Assembly: GCA_030278955.1 (NCBI GenBank)
Contig: JAOANR010000003.1
Location: 24,257,227-24,321,226 of the forward strand
DNA length: 64,000 bases
From: Hygrophila difformis
Taxonomy: Eukaryota; Streptophyta; Magnoliopsida; Lamiales; Acanthaceae
Direction of reading: 5' to 3'
In this document: positions 21,700 to 32,225 of the stretch, piece by piece
Position numbering within the stretch: position 1 is the first letter of the stretch
Layout: the number at the start of each line of letters is the position of its first letter
Translations under genes and position numbers: made by a program
Notes under the pieces: generated by a model
What the model was told of the DNA's origin: nothing
The model's input: only the letters and a program-made list of their open reading frames with translations
Database searches by the model: none

Positions 21700-24419
21700 T
21701 GTAACACCCCGGATTTGATCACCCAGGCCAGGGCATTACCGCCACACCTTCCCAAGCAAGACGCGAACCATTTCGAGCTCACTTGAGAAGATGCTAAGGC
21801 TAAGTTGTACCAATACTTAAAAATAATTTAAAAACCATTCAATAAATGCCCGAAGGTTTAAATCAGAGTTAAGTCTAACATACATAATTTAAAACAGTGC
21901 GGAAGCTAAGGGCCAAACACGGCCAAACATGAGTTTGGAGTTCGTAAAAGAATTTAAAAACAAGTGCGACAAGTCTTCGGAAATTCCCATCCCAAATGTA
22001 AATGCGATGCGCTAATCTTCAACATCTGAAAAAAATAGAGACAACGTATCTATCAGTACAAAGGTACTGAGTAAGTTAATGTATAGCATAACGAATTTTA
22101 AAGTTTTTAGAAGAGAGATTTAAAGATAGAATTTGGAATTTAAAAAGGAAGGTCGAGTAAAAATAATTCCGGAAGATTCTTACACTTTACCATACGAATA
22201 ATATATCATTATTCATTTTTGATCGAGAACAACCATTCTTGGGGAATCAAACCCGCAAGAGCTCAAACACATTCTTTTACCTTGTTTCCATATTTCAAAT
22301 ACATTCTTTTACCATTGTTCATTATGATCGAGGACATCCGTCCTTGGGGAATCGAACCCGCAAGAACTCAATATACATCCTAGGGAATCGAACCCATAGG
22401 AGTCAACAATATCCTGGGGAATCGAACCCGCAGGAAAAACATAAACTTTGGGGAATCGAACCCGCAAGGCAAGTGAAAGTAGCGGACCCTATACAGACAC
22501 ACTCCGGAGCCCTAGGTAACCCCTACGGATACACCTAGGAGTATAGACTCATACAATCACGCAACATAATAATATTTCCTTGGCGCCGTTTTGGCCACCA
22601 AATAGAGGGGGCGGCCCAACGAGCCCACGCCAAGTGCACTTACCCTCCAAATTGAACATCTAACTCGATCAAAACTCACAAGGTTTCAAAAACCACATTT
22701 TAACCATTACTACATATGTCTACATTTCCAGAATTCATAGGATTCATCAAGGAGTAGCAATCGACTCAAAAACCACCGAAACGTACGAAACCAAATTTCA
22801 CCGGTAAGACTACACTGTGGCAGTTTTCAAAAGCGTATTAGGAAATGTAGTAAAACTTTGTGAAAAATTCTGAAAATTTTACAGGTGCTAGGCGACATCA
22901 AAATAAACATTTTTCTCAGAAATAGGCCTTAGCAAATTCGGACTCTAAGTCACTCAAAAAAAAAATCATTTCAGGAACTTGTTTTCAAAAGGGTGCAAAA
23001 ACCACTGTTCATCCGACCACAGCTTACTTAAAAATCCATAACAATTCGAAGGTTGTTCCAAAAATTCTGAAATTTAACAGGAGTAAACTAGACACATAGA
23101 TGAAAAATTTTCATGAAGAAGTCGACCATCAAAAACGACCATAGCTAGGAGAAATATGAACCACAAAACTGAACATGCTAGGAATTTGAATCTGTCACCA
23201 AATATAGCAGAAAATACCAGATCCGATTTCGTCGACCAAATCAATTCCAAAAATTATGAAAATTTACAGACATCATCTTTAAAGTGTTAGGAACATTTTT
23301 CATTTAGACAAGTTCTTCCAAAAGTGAACGGATCTTGACGAAAAACGCTGAACAAATAAACTACTCGGATAGAAACCCTAGTTGACAGATTTGGCACAAG
23401 ATGAAGATTGAACTATATCTCGAAGATTACTCAACCAAACACTCTAAAAATTGATATGCACATCATTAACTTACCTTCCAACAGATTGAGATCAAAAATC
23501 CTCGTGTTCAACTCGTCCAAGAGTGATTCCTATCCGCAAAACTTCCTGCTACACCCGAAATCCCCTAAAATGAAGATGATGGGAAAGTTTCTCAATTCTT
23601 AGTCCTAGATAATGGATCTAAAGGCAAGGAATTGGATGAGAACACTTACTCAGACGAAGGAGAATGGATTGAAGCCTTCCAACTCGTCCAAGAACTCAGG
23701 AACAAGAAGAATAGCCTTCAACTCTCACCAACACTCAAGAAGAATGGAATTTTCGGAGGAATGGTTTGATGGAGGTTTTTGGGACTGATAACAAGTTGAA
23801 ATGGCTGAAGTGAGAGTTCCAACTGAGGCTTTGATGACCCTGGGAAGTAGGAGAACTCATAATGGCACTCAAATCCCGAAATTACACCCCCCAAATCCTA
23901 TCCATTCCACCTAACACACCATGGCTCATCTTAACCCCCAAGTTCATGTATTCTCCAAATTCACAGCCATGTAGGGGTTCTAGAAGCTTCTAGATACATC
24001 CATAAGAGTCCCAATACATCCAATAACACTCCATAATGTCTGAGTATTGAATTGGAATCGATTGGAGTCACCTAGGTTCGAAAATTGGCGAAAAAACGCG
24101 TTTGAACGCGTAGGGGCTGCAGCCCCTGCATGGTGGCGCGCTGGTGGCGCGCCACCGCGCGGCCACCGCGCCACCACAGGCTGCGGCCTTTTTCCTTTTT
24201 TTTTTTTTTTTATAATATGATTTTTGTTCTTTTTAAAAATCATATTGGATTATCCGATTGTTGGATACTCCGATAACTCTCTTCGAGTTGCTATCGTGCG
24301 AAAATATTTAATTCCGCTCTCCCGGAATTATTTCGGTTGCGATAGTTAAATCCAATTAATTAATTCAATTAATTAATTTTTCGGATTTAATACTCGATGT
24401 TGATTTCTCGGGTATTACA
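21700..24419 (-). repeat. Complete 3' LTR (2,720 bp) of the collapsed pair
   Basis: Shares tips and blocks (for example ACTCCGGAGCC and the GCGCGCCACCGCGCGGCC region) with the Tekay-type LTRs but is clearly a different family. Contains the T-arm-like repeat array at 22240-22468. Confidence 0.85.
22240..22468 (-). repeat. Five tRNA T-arm/box-B-like modules
   Basis: Units begin at 22240, 22345, 22381, 22415 and 22449. The minus-strand core is CTTGCGGGTTCGATTCCCCA, containing GGTTCGATTCC, a perfect match to the eukaryotic tRNA box B consensus in three units and one or two changes in the others. Each can fold as GGG-loop-CCC. No A-box or tRNA body accompanies them. Confidence 0.75.
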
Positions 24420-24423
24420 GTCT

Positions 24424-26231
24424 ACGAGCCCACGCCAAGTGCACTTACCCTCCAAATTGAACATCTAACTCGATCAAAACTCACAAGGTTTCAAAAACCA
24501 CATTTTAACCATTACTACATATGTCTACATTTCCAGAATTCATAGGATTCATCAAGGAGTAGCAATCGACTCAAAAACCACCGAAACGTACGAAACCAAA
24601 TTTCACCGGTAAGACTACACTGTGGCAGTTTTCAAAAGCGTATTAGGAAATGTAGTAAAACTTTGTGAAAAATTCTGAAAATTTTACAGGTGCTAGGCGA
24701 CATCAAAATAAACATTTTTCTCAGAAATAGGCCTTAGCAAATTCGGACTCTAAGTCACTCAAAAAAAAAATCATTTCAGGAACTTGTTTTCAAAAGGGTG
24801 CAAAAACCACTGTTCATCCGACCACAGCTTACTTAAAAATCCATAACAATTCGAAGGTTGTTCCAAAAATTCTGAAATTTAACAGGAGTAAACTAGACAC
24901 ATAGATGAAAAATTTTCATGAAGAAGTCGACCATCAAAAACGACCATAGCTAGGAGAAATATGAACCACAAAACTGAACATGCTAGGAATTTGAATCTGT
25001 CACCAAATATAGCAGAAAATACCAGATCCGATTTCGTCGACCAAATCAATTCCAAAAATTATGAAAATTTACAGACATCATCTTTAAAGTGTTAGGAACA
25101 TTTTTCATTTAGACAAGTTCTTCCAAAAGTGAACGGATCTTGACGAAAAACGCTGAACAAATAAACTACTCGGATAGAAACCCTAGTTGACAGATTTGGC
25201 ACAAGATGAAGATTGAACTATATCTCGAAGATTACTCAACCAAACACTCTAAAAATTGATATGCACATCATTAACTTACCTTCCAACAGATTGAGATAAA
25301 AAATCCTCGTGTTCAACTCGTCCAAGAGTGATTCCTATCCGCAAAACTTCCTGCTACACCCGAAATCCCCTAAAATGAAGATGATGGGAAAGTTTCTCAA
25401 TTCTTAGTCCTAGATAATGGATCTAAAGGCAAGGAATTGGATGAGAACACTTACTCAGACGAAGGAGAATGGATTGAAGCCTTCCAACTCGTCCAAGAAC
25501 TCAGGAACAAGAAGAATAGCCTTCAACTCTCACCAACACTCAAGAAGAATGGAATTTTCGGAGGAATGGTTTGATGGAGGTTTTTGGGACTGATAACAAG
25601 TTGAAATGGCTGAAGTGAGAGTTCCAACTGAGGCTTTGATGACCCTGGGAAGTAGGGGAACTCATAATGGCACTCAAATCCCGAAATTACACCCCCCAAA
25701 TCCTATCCATTCCACCTAACACACCATGGCTCATCTTAACCCCCAAGTTCATGTATTCTCCAAATTCACAGCCATGTAGGGGTTCTAGAAGCTTCTAGAT
25801 ACATCCATAAGAGTCCCAATACATCCAATAACACTCCATAATGTCTGAGTATTGAATTGGAATCGATTGGAGTCACCTAGGTTCGAAAATTGGCGAAAAA
25901 CGCGTTTGAACGCGTAGGGGCTGCAGCCCCTGCATGGTGGCGCGCTGGTGGCGCGCCACCGCGCGGCCACCGCGCCACCACAGGCTGCGGCCTTTTTCCT
26001 TTTTTTTTTTTTTTTTTTTTTTTATAATATGATTTTTGTTCTTTTTAAAAATCATATTGGATTATCCGATTGTTGGATACTCCGATAACTCTCTTCGAGT
26101 TGCTATCGTGCGAAAATATTTAATTCCGCTCTCCCGGAATTATTTCGGTTGCGATAGTTAAATCCAATTAATTAATTCAATTAATTAATTTTTCGGATTT
26201 AATACTCGATGTTGATTTCTCGGGTATTACA
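24424..26231 (-). repeat. Truncated 5' LTR of the collapsed pair
   Basis: Near-identical to 22615-24419 but lacks the equivalent of 21700-22614. Junction at 24420-24424. Confidence 0.85.
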
Positions 26232-27289
26232 AGGATCCCAAAATATTTTAGACCACAATAGTACATAATATTATCATGCATAAGGATATATGGAAGTGTA
26301 AAATTAATTGACCCAAAATATAGATGTGGGTCTAGACAGATGGTGGAACACAGAGATGAAGTGGTCAGGAGACCAAAGTACTGGCAGAATAATCGGGTGG
26401 ACTGTAAACATCTACCGTCCAATTTCCCAATTACTCGGATGGAGCGAATTTAGACAGCTCAGACCCTGTAATGGCAGTGTCAATGCCAGTTGGGCCTCCA
26501 CTGTCTGTGAATTCGGATAAAAACCTACATGCTTCCTCTCTGCAGTACTTATCAGCTAATGTTGACAGACATTAGCAGAGTTTTATTACAGATTGGAATT
26601 TGGGTTTGGAAATTAAGATAAATAAAATAAAACTGTATCCGGATAAGAATCAGCTGAGTAGCTATTATAGTCCCGGATGGACGAACCGCCAAGGCTTCCA
26701 CTAACTGCCATCCAGACCATGCAAAATAACACTTAGTAACTAATACCCAGAATACGAGCTAGTTATCCGTGAGGGAATACCCGCCAACATTAGTCTGATG
26801 TATTCTTTACTAGTTGTTAAACACAATACGCAAAGGACAAAATAAAATGAAATAAAGAGAAGAGCTTGCATGAGAGACATTGGTTTCTCATGCAAGGTAA
26901 TGGAATCAATCCATAATTGATGGCTTAAATAATCCCTCCTACCATAATTAATTACAGTCCGGATTATCTGTTTAAGACATCATGATTTTGTTTATAGAAA
27001 ATTATTTTAATGGCAATTGAACAAAGGTCCTTTAATCACAACAATTAGTGATTTAATTATTGCTAATTAGAATCATCAATCATTAATGACTAGAGGGTTC
27101 AATTAATTAACAGGTGGAAATGGAGAATCAAAATTTTGGCAGCATAACGCCTTATATTGCAATTCTAGGGTATTACATCTTAATCTGTGGGATTCAGATG
27201 TGAGTTTTTGCAATATAATGGAGGGTAGAAGATCAGAATTTTGGGATTAAATAGGGAGGAGGATTCTGTCGAGATACCATAAATGGTGT

Positions 27290-27640
27290 CATGGGCCTAG
27301 ACCCTCGACATGGGTGCCTCGACAGATTCACAGAAATTTGGGCAGAGTTTCACCTTGTGTCACTAAGCAAAAGTTGTGTCGCGGACCGTGGGTCCGCGAC
27401 AAGGGTGTTCCGCGACTGGAGCCATGCAGAGAAAGATAACAAGAGTTTGGTTCCTGGTCGCTAAGCATGGTTGAGTCGAGGACCGTGGGTCCGCGACAGG
27501 GTGTTTAGCGACCAAGGATTTTCAAATAATGAAGACAAGTGTCCCTAGACATCCATGTCGCGGAACACCCTCCTGTCGACAAACGTGGCTTAGCGACAGG
27601 AGTCGGTTATCGACAAGGGTGGTTCAGGACTCAAGTCAGT
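27290..27640 (-). repeat. TCGCG/GTCGAGG-rich modular repeat block (Athila LTR)
   Basis: Short palindromic modules such as TCGCGGACC/GGTCCGCGA recur roughly every 25-40 bp with spacers. It is the same kind of block as at 51230-51680 in the sister LTR, and the gag-only array was inserted at its edge. Confidence 0.7.
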
Positions 27641-28455
27641 AAAAGCTGTGATACCCCGTAATAAAGTAGTTGCATTATTTTTTAGTTGGCTCGACAATAT
27701 GTATCCCTAATAAAATTTTGAACTACTTTATGGCTTGATCCCTTTACCGGGTACGTAGGCAGCTTAGAAGTTTTAATTCTAAGTTCAGTCGCAACATAAT
27801 AAAATAAACACAAGACCTTTAGCACGAGAAAAGCCGAAACACAACTTCGAGGACGAAGTTGATTCTTAAGGAGGGTAGACTGTAATACCCGTGAATTTTC
27901 CATCATAAAATAAAATAATAACTAAATAAATAAATAATAAATAAAATAAATACCATAAATAAATAAATGAATCCAGCAAATAAACAAATAAATAAAGATA
28001 AGGAAATGAGAAATGAGATTCTAACTTAAAAAGGAATTTAATTAAACAAAAAGAATTATTAAAGGTAAATAAATTGTACACCAAAACCCGACGCTAATGA
28101 ACTCGAGGATTCGAGTCCAAAACATCAAATTAAACCCGAGCGAAAATTTAGAGAGAAAGTAGAAACCCGAAGATACTCCGGAAACCGGAATTCGGGAGCA
28201 TAGAGGGGTAGAAACCCGAAAGAGAGGCGGAAAGGCACGACGGATCGCACGACCCGCCCGGACCGAAGTCCAGGCGAGTGCCGCGCGGTGGCCGCGCGGT
28301 CAAAGGGGAATCGCCGCGCCACGGCCGCGCCACCCCACAGATTTGTTTGTTGCGTGAATCTCTCGCCCGAACGCGGATTTTTCGACTTTCGGTTGAACAT
28401 CTCTCGACCCAAGACCTTTAGGTCAGATGTTGGACGCCCTAGGGATTGAGAAATC

Positions 28456-28463
28456 TATAAATA
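28456..28463 (+). promoter_or_regulatory. TATA box, LTR1
   Basis: TATAAATA in the context AAATCTATAAATAAGCCCC. Equivalent boxes are at 37614-37621 (LTR3) and 42189-42196 (LTR4). Confidence 0.65.
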
Positions 28464-29587
28464 AGCCCCTTGGGAGCCCCAAACAAGTTTACAAAACCCT
28501 ACAACCTTCTATACGTTCGAAACCCTAAATTCGGAGTCGACGGAAAGCACCAAACGGAGGCAGCAGCTTTGGACGAAAATCCAAGGGTCTCCAAACGTTG
28601 TGGTAAGCTCTAGTCTGATAAATCTCTTCACGTTTCAATCCGAAAACGGATTCTAACTTCGGTTCTTTTCTTTCTACACTCCGTATTGAATCTAGATCGT
28701 AGAACCCGACGAACGGAGAGGAGAAACGGTGATCTGGAAGCCACGCCTCCGAATTAGACATCCCCGACGTTCATAGACACTGTAAGTTAACTCTTACATG
28801 GTTTTGGGATGAATTAAAACATTCAAAACTAAAAGATTAACAAGAAATCGAAAATCTATCAATTTATACTTTCTACCGACGCAACAGATTTGATGAATTT
28901 TTCCGAACCTTAAAACGAACTCAAACGGAAAAACTTAAAACACGAAAAACGTTCCTAAGACTTAGATCTAGCTACTGTAAATATTTAAGAATTTTTGGAG
29001 TTGATTTGATATGTTAAAACCCACCGAAACCGAGCTGTTTGAATCTAGATCTTGAAATCTTGAACAGAACTTAGGAATGATCTTGATCACGTTTTTGACA
29101 TAGGATCTAGACTGTTTTAGATCTTTGGCCGAACATGAAAGTTGTAGATAATTGTCTTAAGATGATCTCTGTCGAATTTCATTAAATTTGGAGTTGAATT
29201 GCTATGGTAGAATTCGAAATCTTTGAACTGTGATACATTAAATTCGGACAGAATTGTTCTTCTGCGAAAATTGGTGATTTTGACCTATTTAGGTATCTCG
29301 GATTGAAAAAGTTAAAACACGAAAGTTGTAGATCTCGATGTTTCTGAGTGAGACGTGAAATTTTATAATTTTTAGAATTAAATCTGAATTTAGACGAATT
29401 TAAGGGTAAACGATGGTTGACCGAGTCAAATCTTGAAAAATCTTGTTGAAAAAGATTTTGAATGATATCGGAGCGGATAACGTCCTGAAATAGTATATTT
29501 TGAGAAACTTACTAAACTTGAGAAATTAGCCTTTAAGGTTTAAATGATTGGGAATTCCTTTGAAATAAAATACGCATGAAATACTAT

Positions 29588-29783
29588 GCTTGCCGAAAGG
29601 CAATTGAAATATCTTGCTTGCCGAAAGGCAATTGAAATATCTTGCTTGCCGAAAGGCAATTGAAATATCCTGCTTGCCGAAAGGCAATTGAAATATCCTG
29701 CTTGCCGAAAGGCAATTGAAATATACTGCTTGCCGAAAGGCACTTGAAATATAAAGCTTGTCGAATGGCAACTGAAATAAAAA
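29588..29783 (+). repeat. 28-bp hairpin minisatellite in LTR1
   Basis: Units start every 28 bp at 29588, 29616, 29644, 29672, 29700 and 29728, then a degraded one at 29756. Each contains TTGCC-GAAA-GGCAA, a 5-bp stem closed by a GNRA-type tetraloop in RNA. It lies about 1.1 kb downstream of the TATA box and so is probably transcribed. Absent from the Tekay-type LTRs at 8649 and 17148. Confidence 0.85.
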
Positions 29784-30442
29784 CTTGGAACATGAGACAT
29801 GAGATATGAAACTAGGAGACTCGAAAATTGTTCCCTTTGGATTATGCTTTTAAATTATGTCCTATAATTATATTGCTTTGCAAATTATATTTATGATCTT
29901 ATGAAATCTCTATCCTTTAAATTATGCCATTTAATTGTTATTAGATGAATACATTAAATCATGTCTTGTATGCCTATGTTTTTCTTTAAATATTAAATAA
30001 TGGCTTTGAAACCCCATAGTTATGTATGTGTTAACTTACTCAGCACGTAGTGCTGACCAAAACCATATTTTCTTTTTCTTTTTCTTCCAGAGTTGAGAAT
30101 TTTGCATCATCATATGCATACACGGGAAGCTTGGGATGATATATTATTTTGAATTTTTGTATTAGACTAGATCTTGCATGAACGGGCCTGTTTAACCCGT
30201 GGTTAGGCCATGTTGGCCCTACATTTAAATTCCACTGCATTATACATATGTAATTATTATTTTCCGCTGCAACTTTGATGTATTATTTTTAGATTATATA
30301 TGAATGGGCTGTTTGAATGTTTTAAATTTTGAAAAACCATAGCCTTGCATCTCTTTAGCAAGCTCAGAGAAACCGTGTCTTGCTAGGGAGGTGTGGCGGT
30401 GACATCCCGACCTGGGTGACCAAAAACCGGGGTGTTACAGAG

Positions 30443-30458
30443 TGGTATCAGAGCCCGG
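30443..30458 (+). other. Primer binding site, unit 1
   Basis: TGGTATCAGAGCCCGG, 3 nt after LTR1. Same tRNA-iMet type as the Tekay element. Repeated at 35022-35037 and 39601-39616. Confidence 0.85.
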
Positions 30459-31035
30459 CTATTTTTAAAAACTACTATTTTTAAACTATTATTATTTTTA
30501 AACTATTATTAATATTTTGACTATTATTTTAAATTTTAAAGTATTATTTCCGTGGAGAAAATTTTTATTTTAAAACCCATGGGAAACATTTATATATAGT
30601 GCATAAATTATTTTTGGGGGGAAATCATCATTTGCATGTGCATACCACATTTTTTCTATACCTTAGAGAACCTAGAAGCGATACATTCTAACTTAGATAT
30701 TTTGCTTGCACTAGATGACTTAGAGGCTTGACATCGAATTAGAAACGCTCACTAGAGACTGATCTTGCCGTAGTTCTAGATCTCATTCATCTATGCGCTC
30801 GCCCAAGTATAGCAAATCTCGGCCTTGGCCATTGCTATCTTTGTACGAATTAGAAAATTTCCTCGTGTGGAAAAATAAGAAAATCGAGTTTTATTAAAAC
30901 ACTTTTGATCCCAAAAATCTTGTTTGGATGTCCAAACAACAAACCCGAAAAATTGAAATTAGAAATGTACGAAACGTCCCATTCGAGCGATCTACCTAAA
31001 CCAAGAAAAACTAATCTATACACGTGTAACAGAAA

Positions 31036-32184
31036 ATGGCGCCTAGGAGGAAACCAAGGAAGGTGAGTCCAAACGGCACTGACGCTAACCTTTCCAGCAC
31101 ACCCAACAACAGTGGAAGTCCTCAGAACCTATGGGAGCAAGTGCCTCAAGCGCCCAATAATATGGAAGCACGTTTAAAATCTGTAGAGGAACTCCTTGTA
31201 GCCTTGGGAAATGCCGAGGTGCATAGGACACAAACAGTACCTTCGCCAGTAGCCCGAGTCAACTACTTGGCGTTAGTGAACCCTTACAACCCGCCCCATT
31301 ATGATGGCCAAGAGGATCCGGCCAAGTTGGAAGGTTGGATCCGTACCTTTGATAAGCTCTTGGATGCTATCAAATGTCCTGATGAGGCAAGGACACGAGT
31401 AGCAACCTACTACTTAGGGGGCGAAGCCGATGAGTGGTGGCAAGACCTCCAGAGGAATTTAGAGGAAGCTGAAGAAGCTTATTCGTGGACTAAACTTAAG
31501 GAGGATCTAAGGGACCGATTCTACCCCATGAGCACCAAGGCGGCAATGTACGAAGAGTTTTTATCACTGAAGCAAGAGGGACGGACGGTGCAGGAGTATT
31601 ACACCCGGTTTAAGGAGTTGGTACGATTTGCTACGAGGATAGTGCCAAGCGACACTGACAAGGCTCAGAAATTTGAGATGGGTCTGAACCTAAGTATCCG
31701 GGAGACACTTGCTGTAGGACAATTCACAAACCTGCAGACGATTTATGATCGTGCGGTAGCGGTGGCACGAGTCCAAGGACTGAAACGGAAACCGGTAGAT
31801 GAGGCTGACCAAGGACCACAAGGAGAATACAAGGTGGATAAGGACCATTTCGATGGAAACTCGAAAGGACAACATCAAAATGAGAATGGGGAGAAAAAGG
31901 GGATAGTCTTCAACCATTGTGACTATGCGCCACCATGTCCAAAGTGTGGTAAACCGCATTATGCGAGAGGATGCCCTCAGCCGGGAGCATGCCTTCGATG
32001 TGGTCGACATGGTCATCCGCTGCGTGATTGCCGGACACGGAAAGAGAACATTGACAAGAGAGAGGATGTGACTACTCGACTTAAGCAACCACGAAACCCA
32101 GACGGTCAAGGTGGCAACAACCAACGGCACCAGTACCATCAGAATAAAGACCAAAACCCGAAACCTCTCGAGAGTACTGAATAG
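31036..32184 (+). CDS. Gag protein, unit 1 (gag-only element)
   Basis: A 382-residue capsid-nucleocapsid protein of Tekay type that packages element RNA into particles. Order: basic N-terminus (MAPRRKPRK), short coil (about 45-62, MEARLKSVEELLVAL), Retrotrans_gag about 75-245 ([36 protein letters not shown]), then CPKCGKPHYARGC and the zinc knuckle CLRCGRHGHPLRDC about 305-340, and an Asn/Gln-rich tail. It stops right after the knuckle; protease, RT, RNase H and integrase are all missing. Sequence after the stop (GCAGTTATGGGGACATAACTG) matches the last codons and stop of the Tekay pol, so pol was lost by deletion. Fully open and likely translatable. Confidence 0.92.
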   Translation: MAPRRKPRKVSPNGTDANLSSTPNNSGSPQNLWEQVPQAPNNMEARLKSVEELLVALGNAEVHRTQTVPSPVARVNYLALVNPYNPPHYDGQEDPAKLEGWIRTFDKLLDAIKCPDEARTRVATYYLGGEADEWWQDLQRNLEEAEEAYSWTKLKEDLRDRFYPMSTKAAMYEEFLSLKQEGRTVQEYYTRFKELVRFATRIVPSDTDKAQKFEMGLNLSIRETLAVGQFTNLQTIYDRAVAVARVQGLKRKPVDEADQGPQGEYKVDKDHFDGNSKGQHQNENGEKKGIVFNHCDYAPPCPKCGKPHYARGCPQPGACLRCGRHGHPLRDCRTRKENIDKREDVTTRLKQPRNPDGQGGNNQRHQYHQNKDQNPKPLESTE

Positions 32185-32212
32185 GCAGTTATGGGGACAT
32201 AACTGGAGTCCT

Positions 32213-32225
32213 AAGGGGGAGAGGA
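32213..32225 (+). other. Polypurine tract, unit 1
   Basis: AAGGGGGAGAGGA lies directly against LTR2. Repeated at 36792-36804 and 41371-41383. It corresponds to the upstream, apparently unused purine tract of the Tekay element (11454-11468). Confidence 0.85.

Larger units (their letters stand above)
21700..26231 (-). mobile_element. Collapsed LTR pair of a third Tekay-related family
   Basis: Flanked by aggat (21695-21699, 26232-26236). On the minus strand both copies start TGTAATACCCGAG; the complete one ends CCGGGGTGTTACA. The complete LTR is 21700-24419. Four bases (gtct, the edge of the purine tract AGAC) then join directly to a copy missing its terminal roughly 920 bp (24424-26231). The whole internal domain and the end of the 5' LTR are deleted. 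Over about 1.8 kb the copies differ mainly by a T-run length change and a few substitutions, so insertion and deletion are both recent. Confidence 0.88.
27647..30439 (+). repeat. LTR1 of the gag-only array
   Basis: 2,793 bp, TGTGATACCCCG...CGGGGTGTTACA. The tips are nearly perfect inverted repeats. The aaagc duplication abuts 27647, not the fossil TGTAATACCCG start at 27881, so the LTR includes about 230 bp that is internal 3' UTR in the Tekay element. It differs from LTR2 at several sites (e.g. 27731 T/G). Confidence 0.9.

Noticed and set aside
29588..29783. CRISPR-like look of evenly spaced 28-bp repeats
   Set aside because: Units are contiguous with no unique spacers, and the genome is eukaryotic.
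29526..29800. Three overlapping minus-strand ORFs with repeated FRQA/LSAS/PFGK peptides (also at 34105, 38684, 43258)
   Set aside because: They are three-frame readings of the 28-bp hairpin repeat, antisense to the LTR; not genes.
27881..30439. LTR1 starting at TGTAATACCCG (27881), by analogy with the Tekay LTR
   Set aside because: No target duplication there; the aaagc pair fits only a start at 27647 and an end at 44171.
31690..32154. 154-aa minus-strand ORF opposite gag (also 36269, 40848)
   Set aside because: Shadow of the conserved gag frame; hydrophobic content follows from the complement of charged gag codons.
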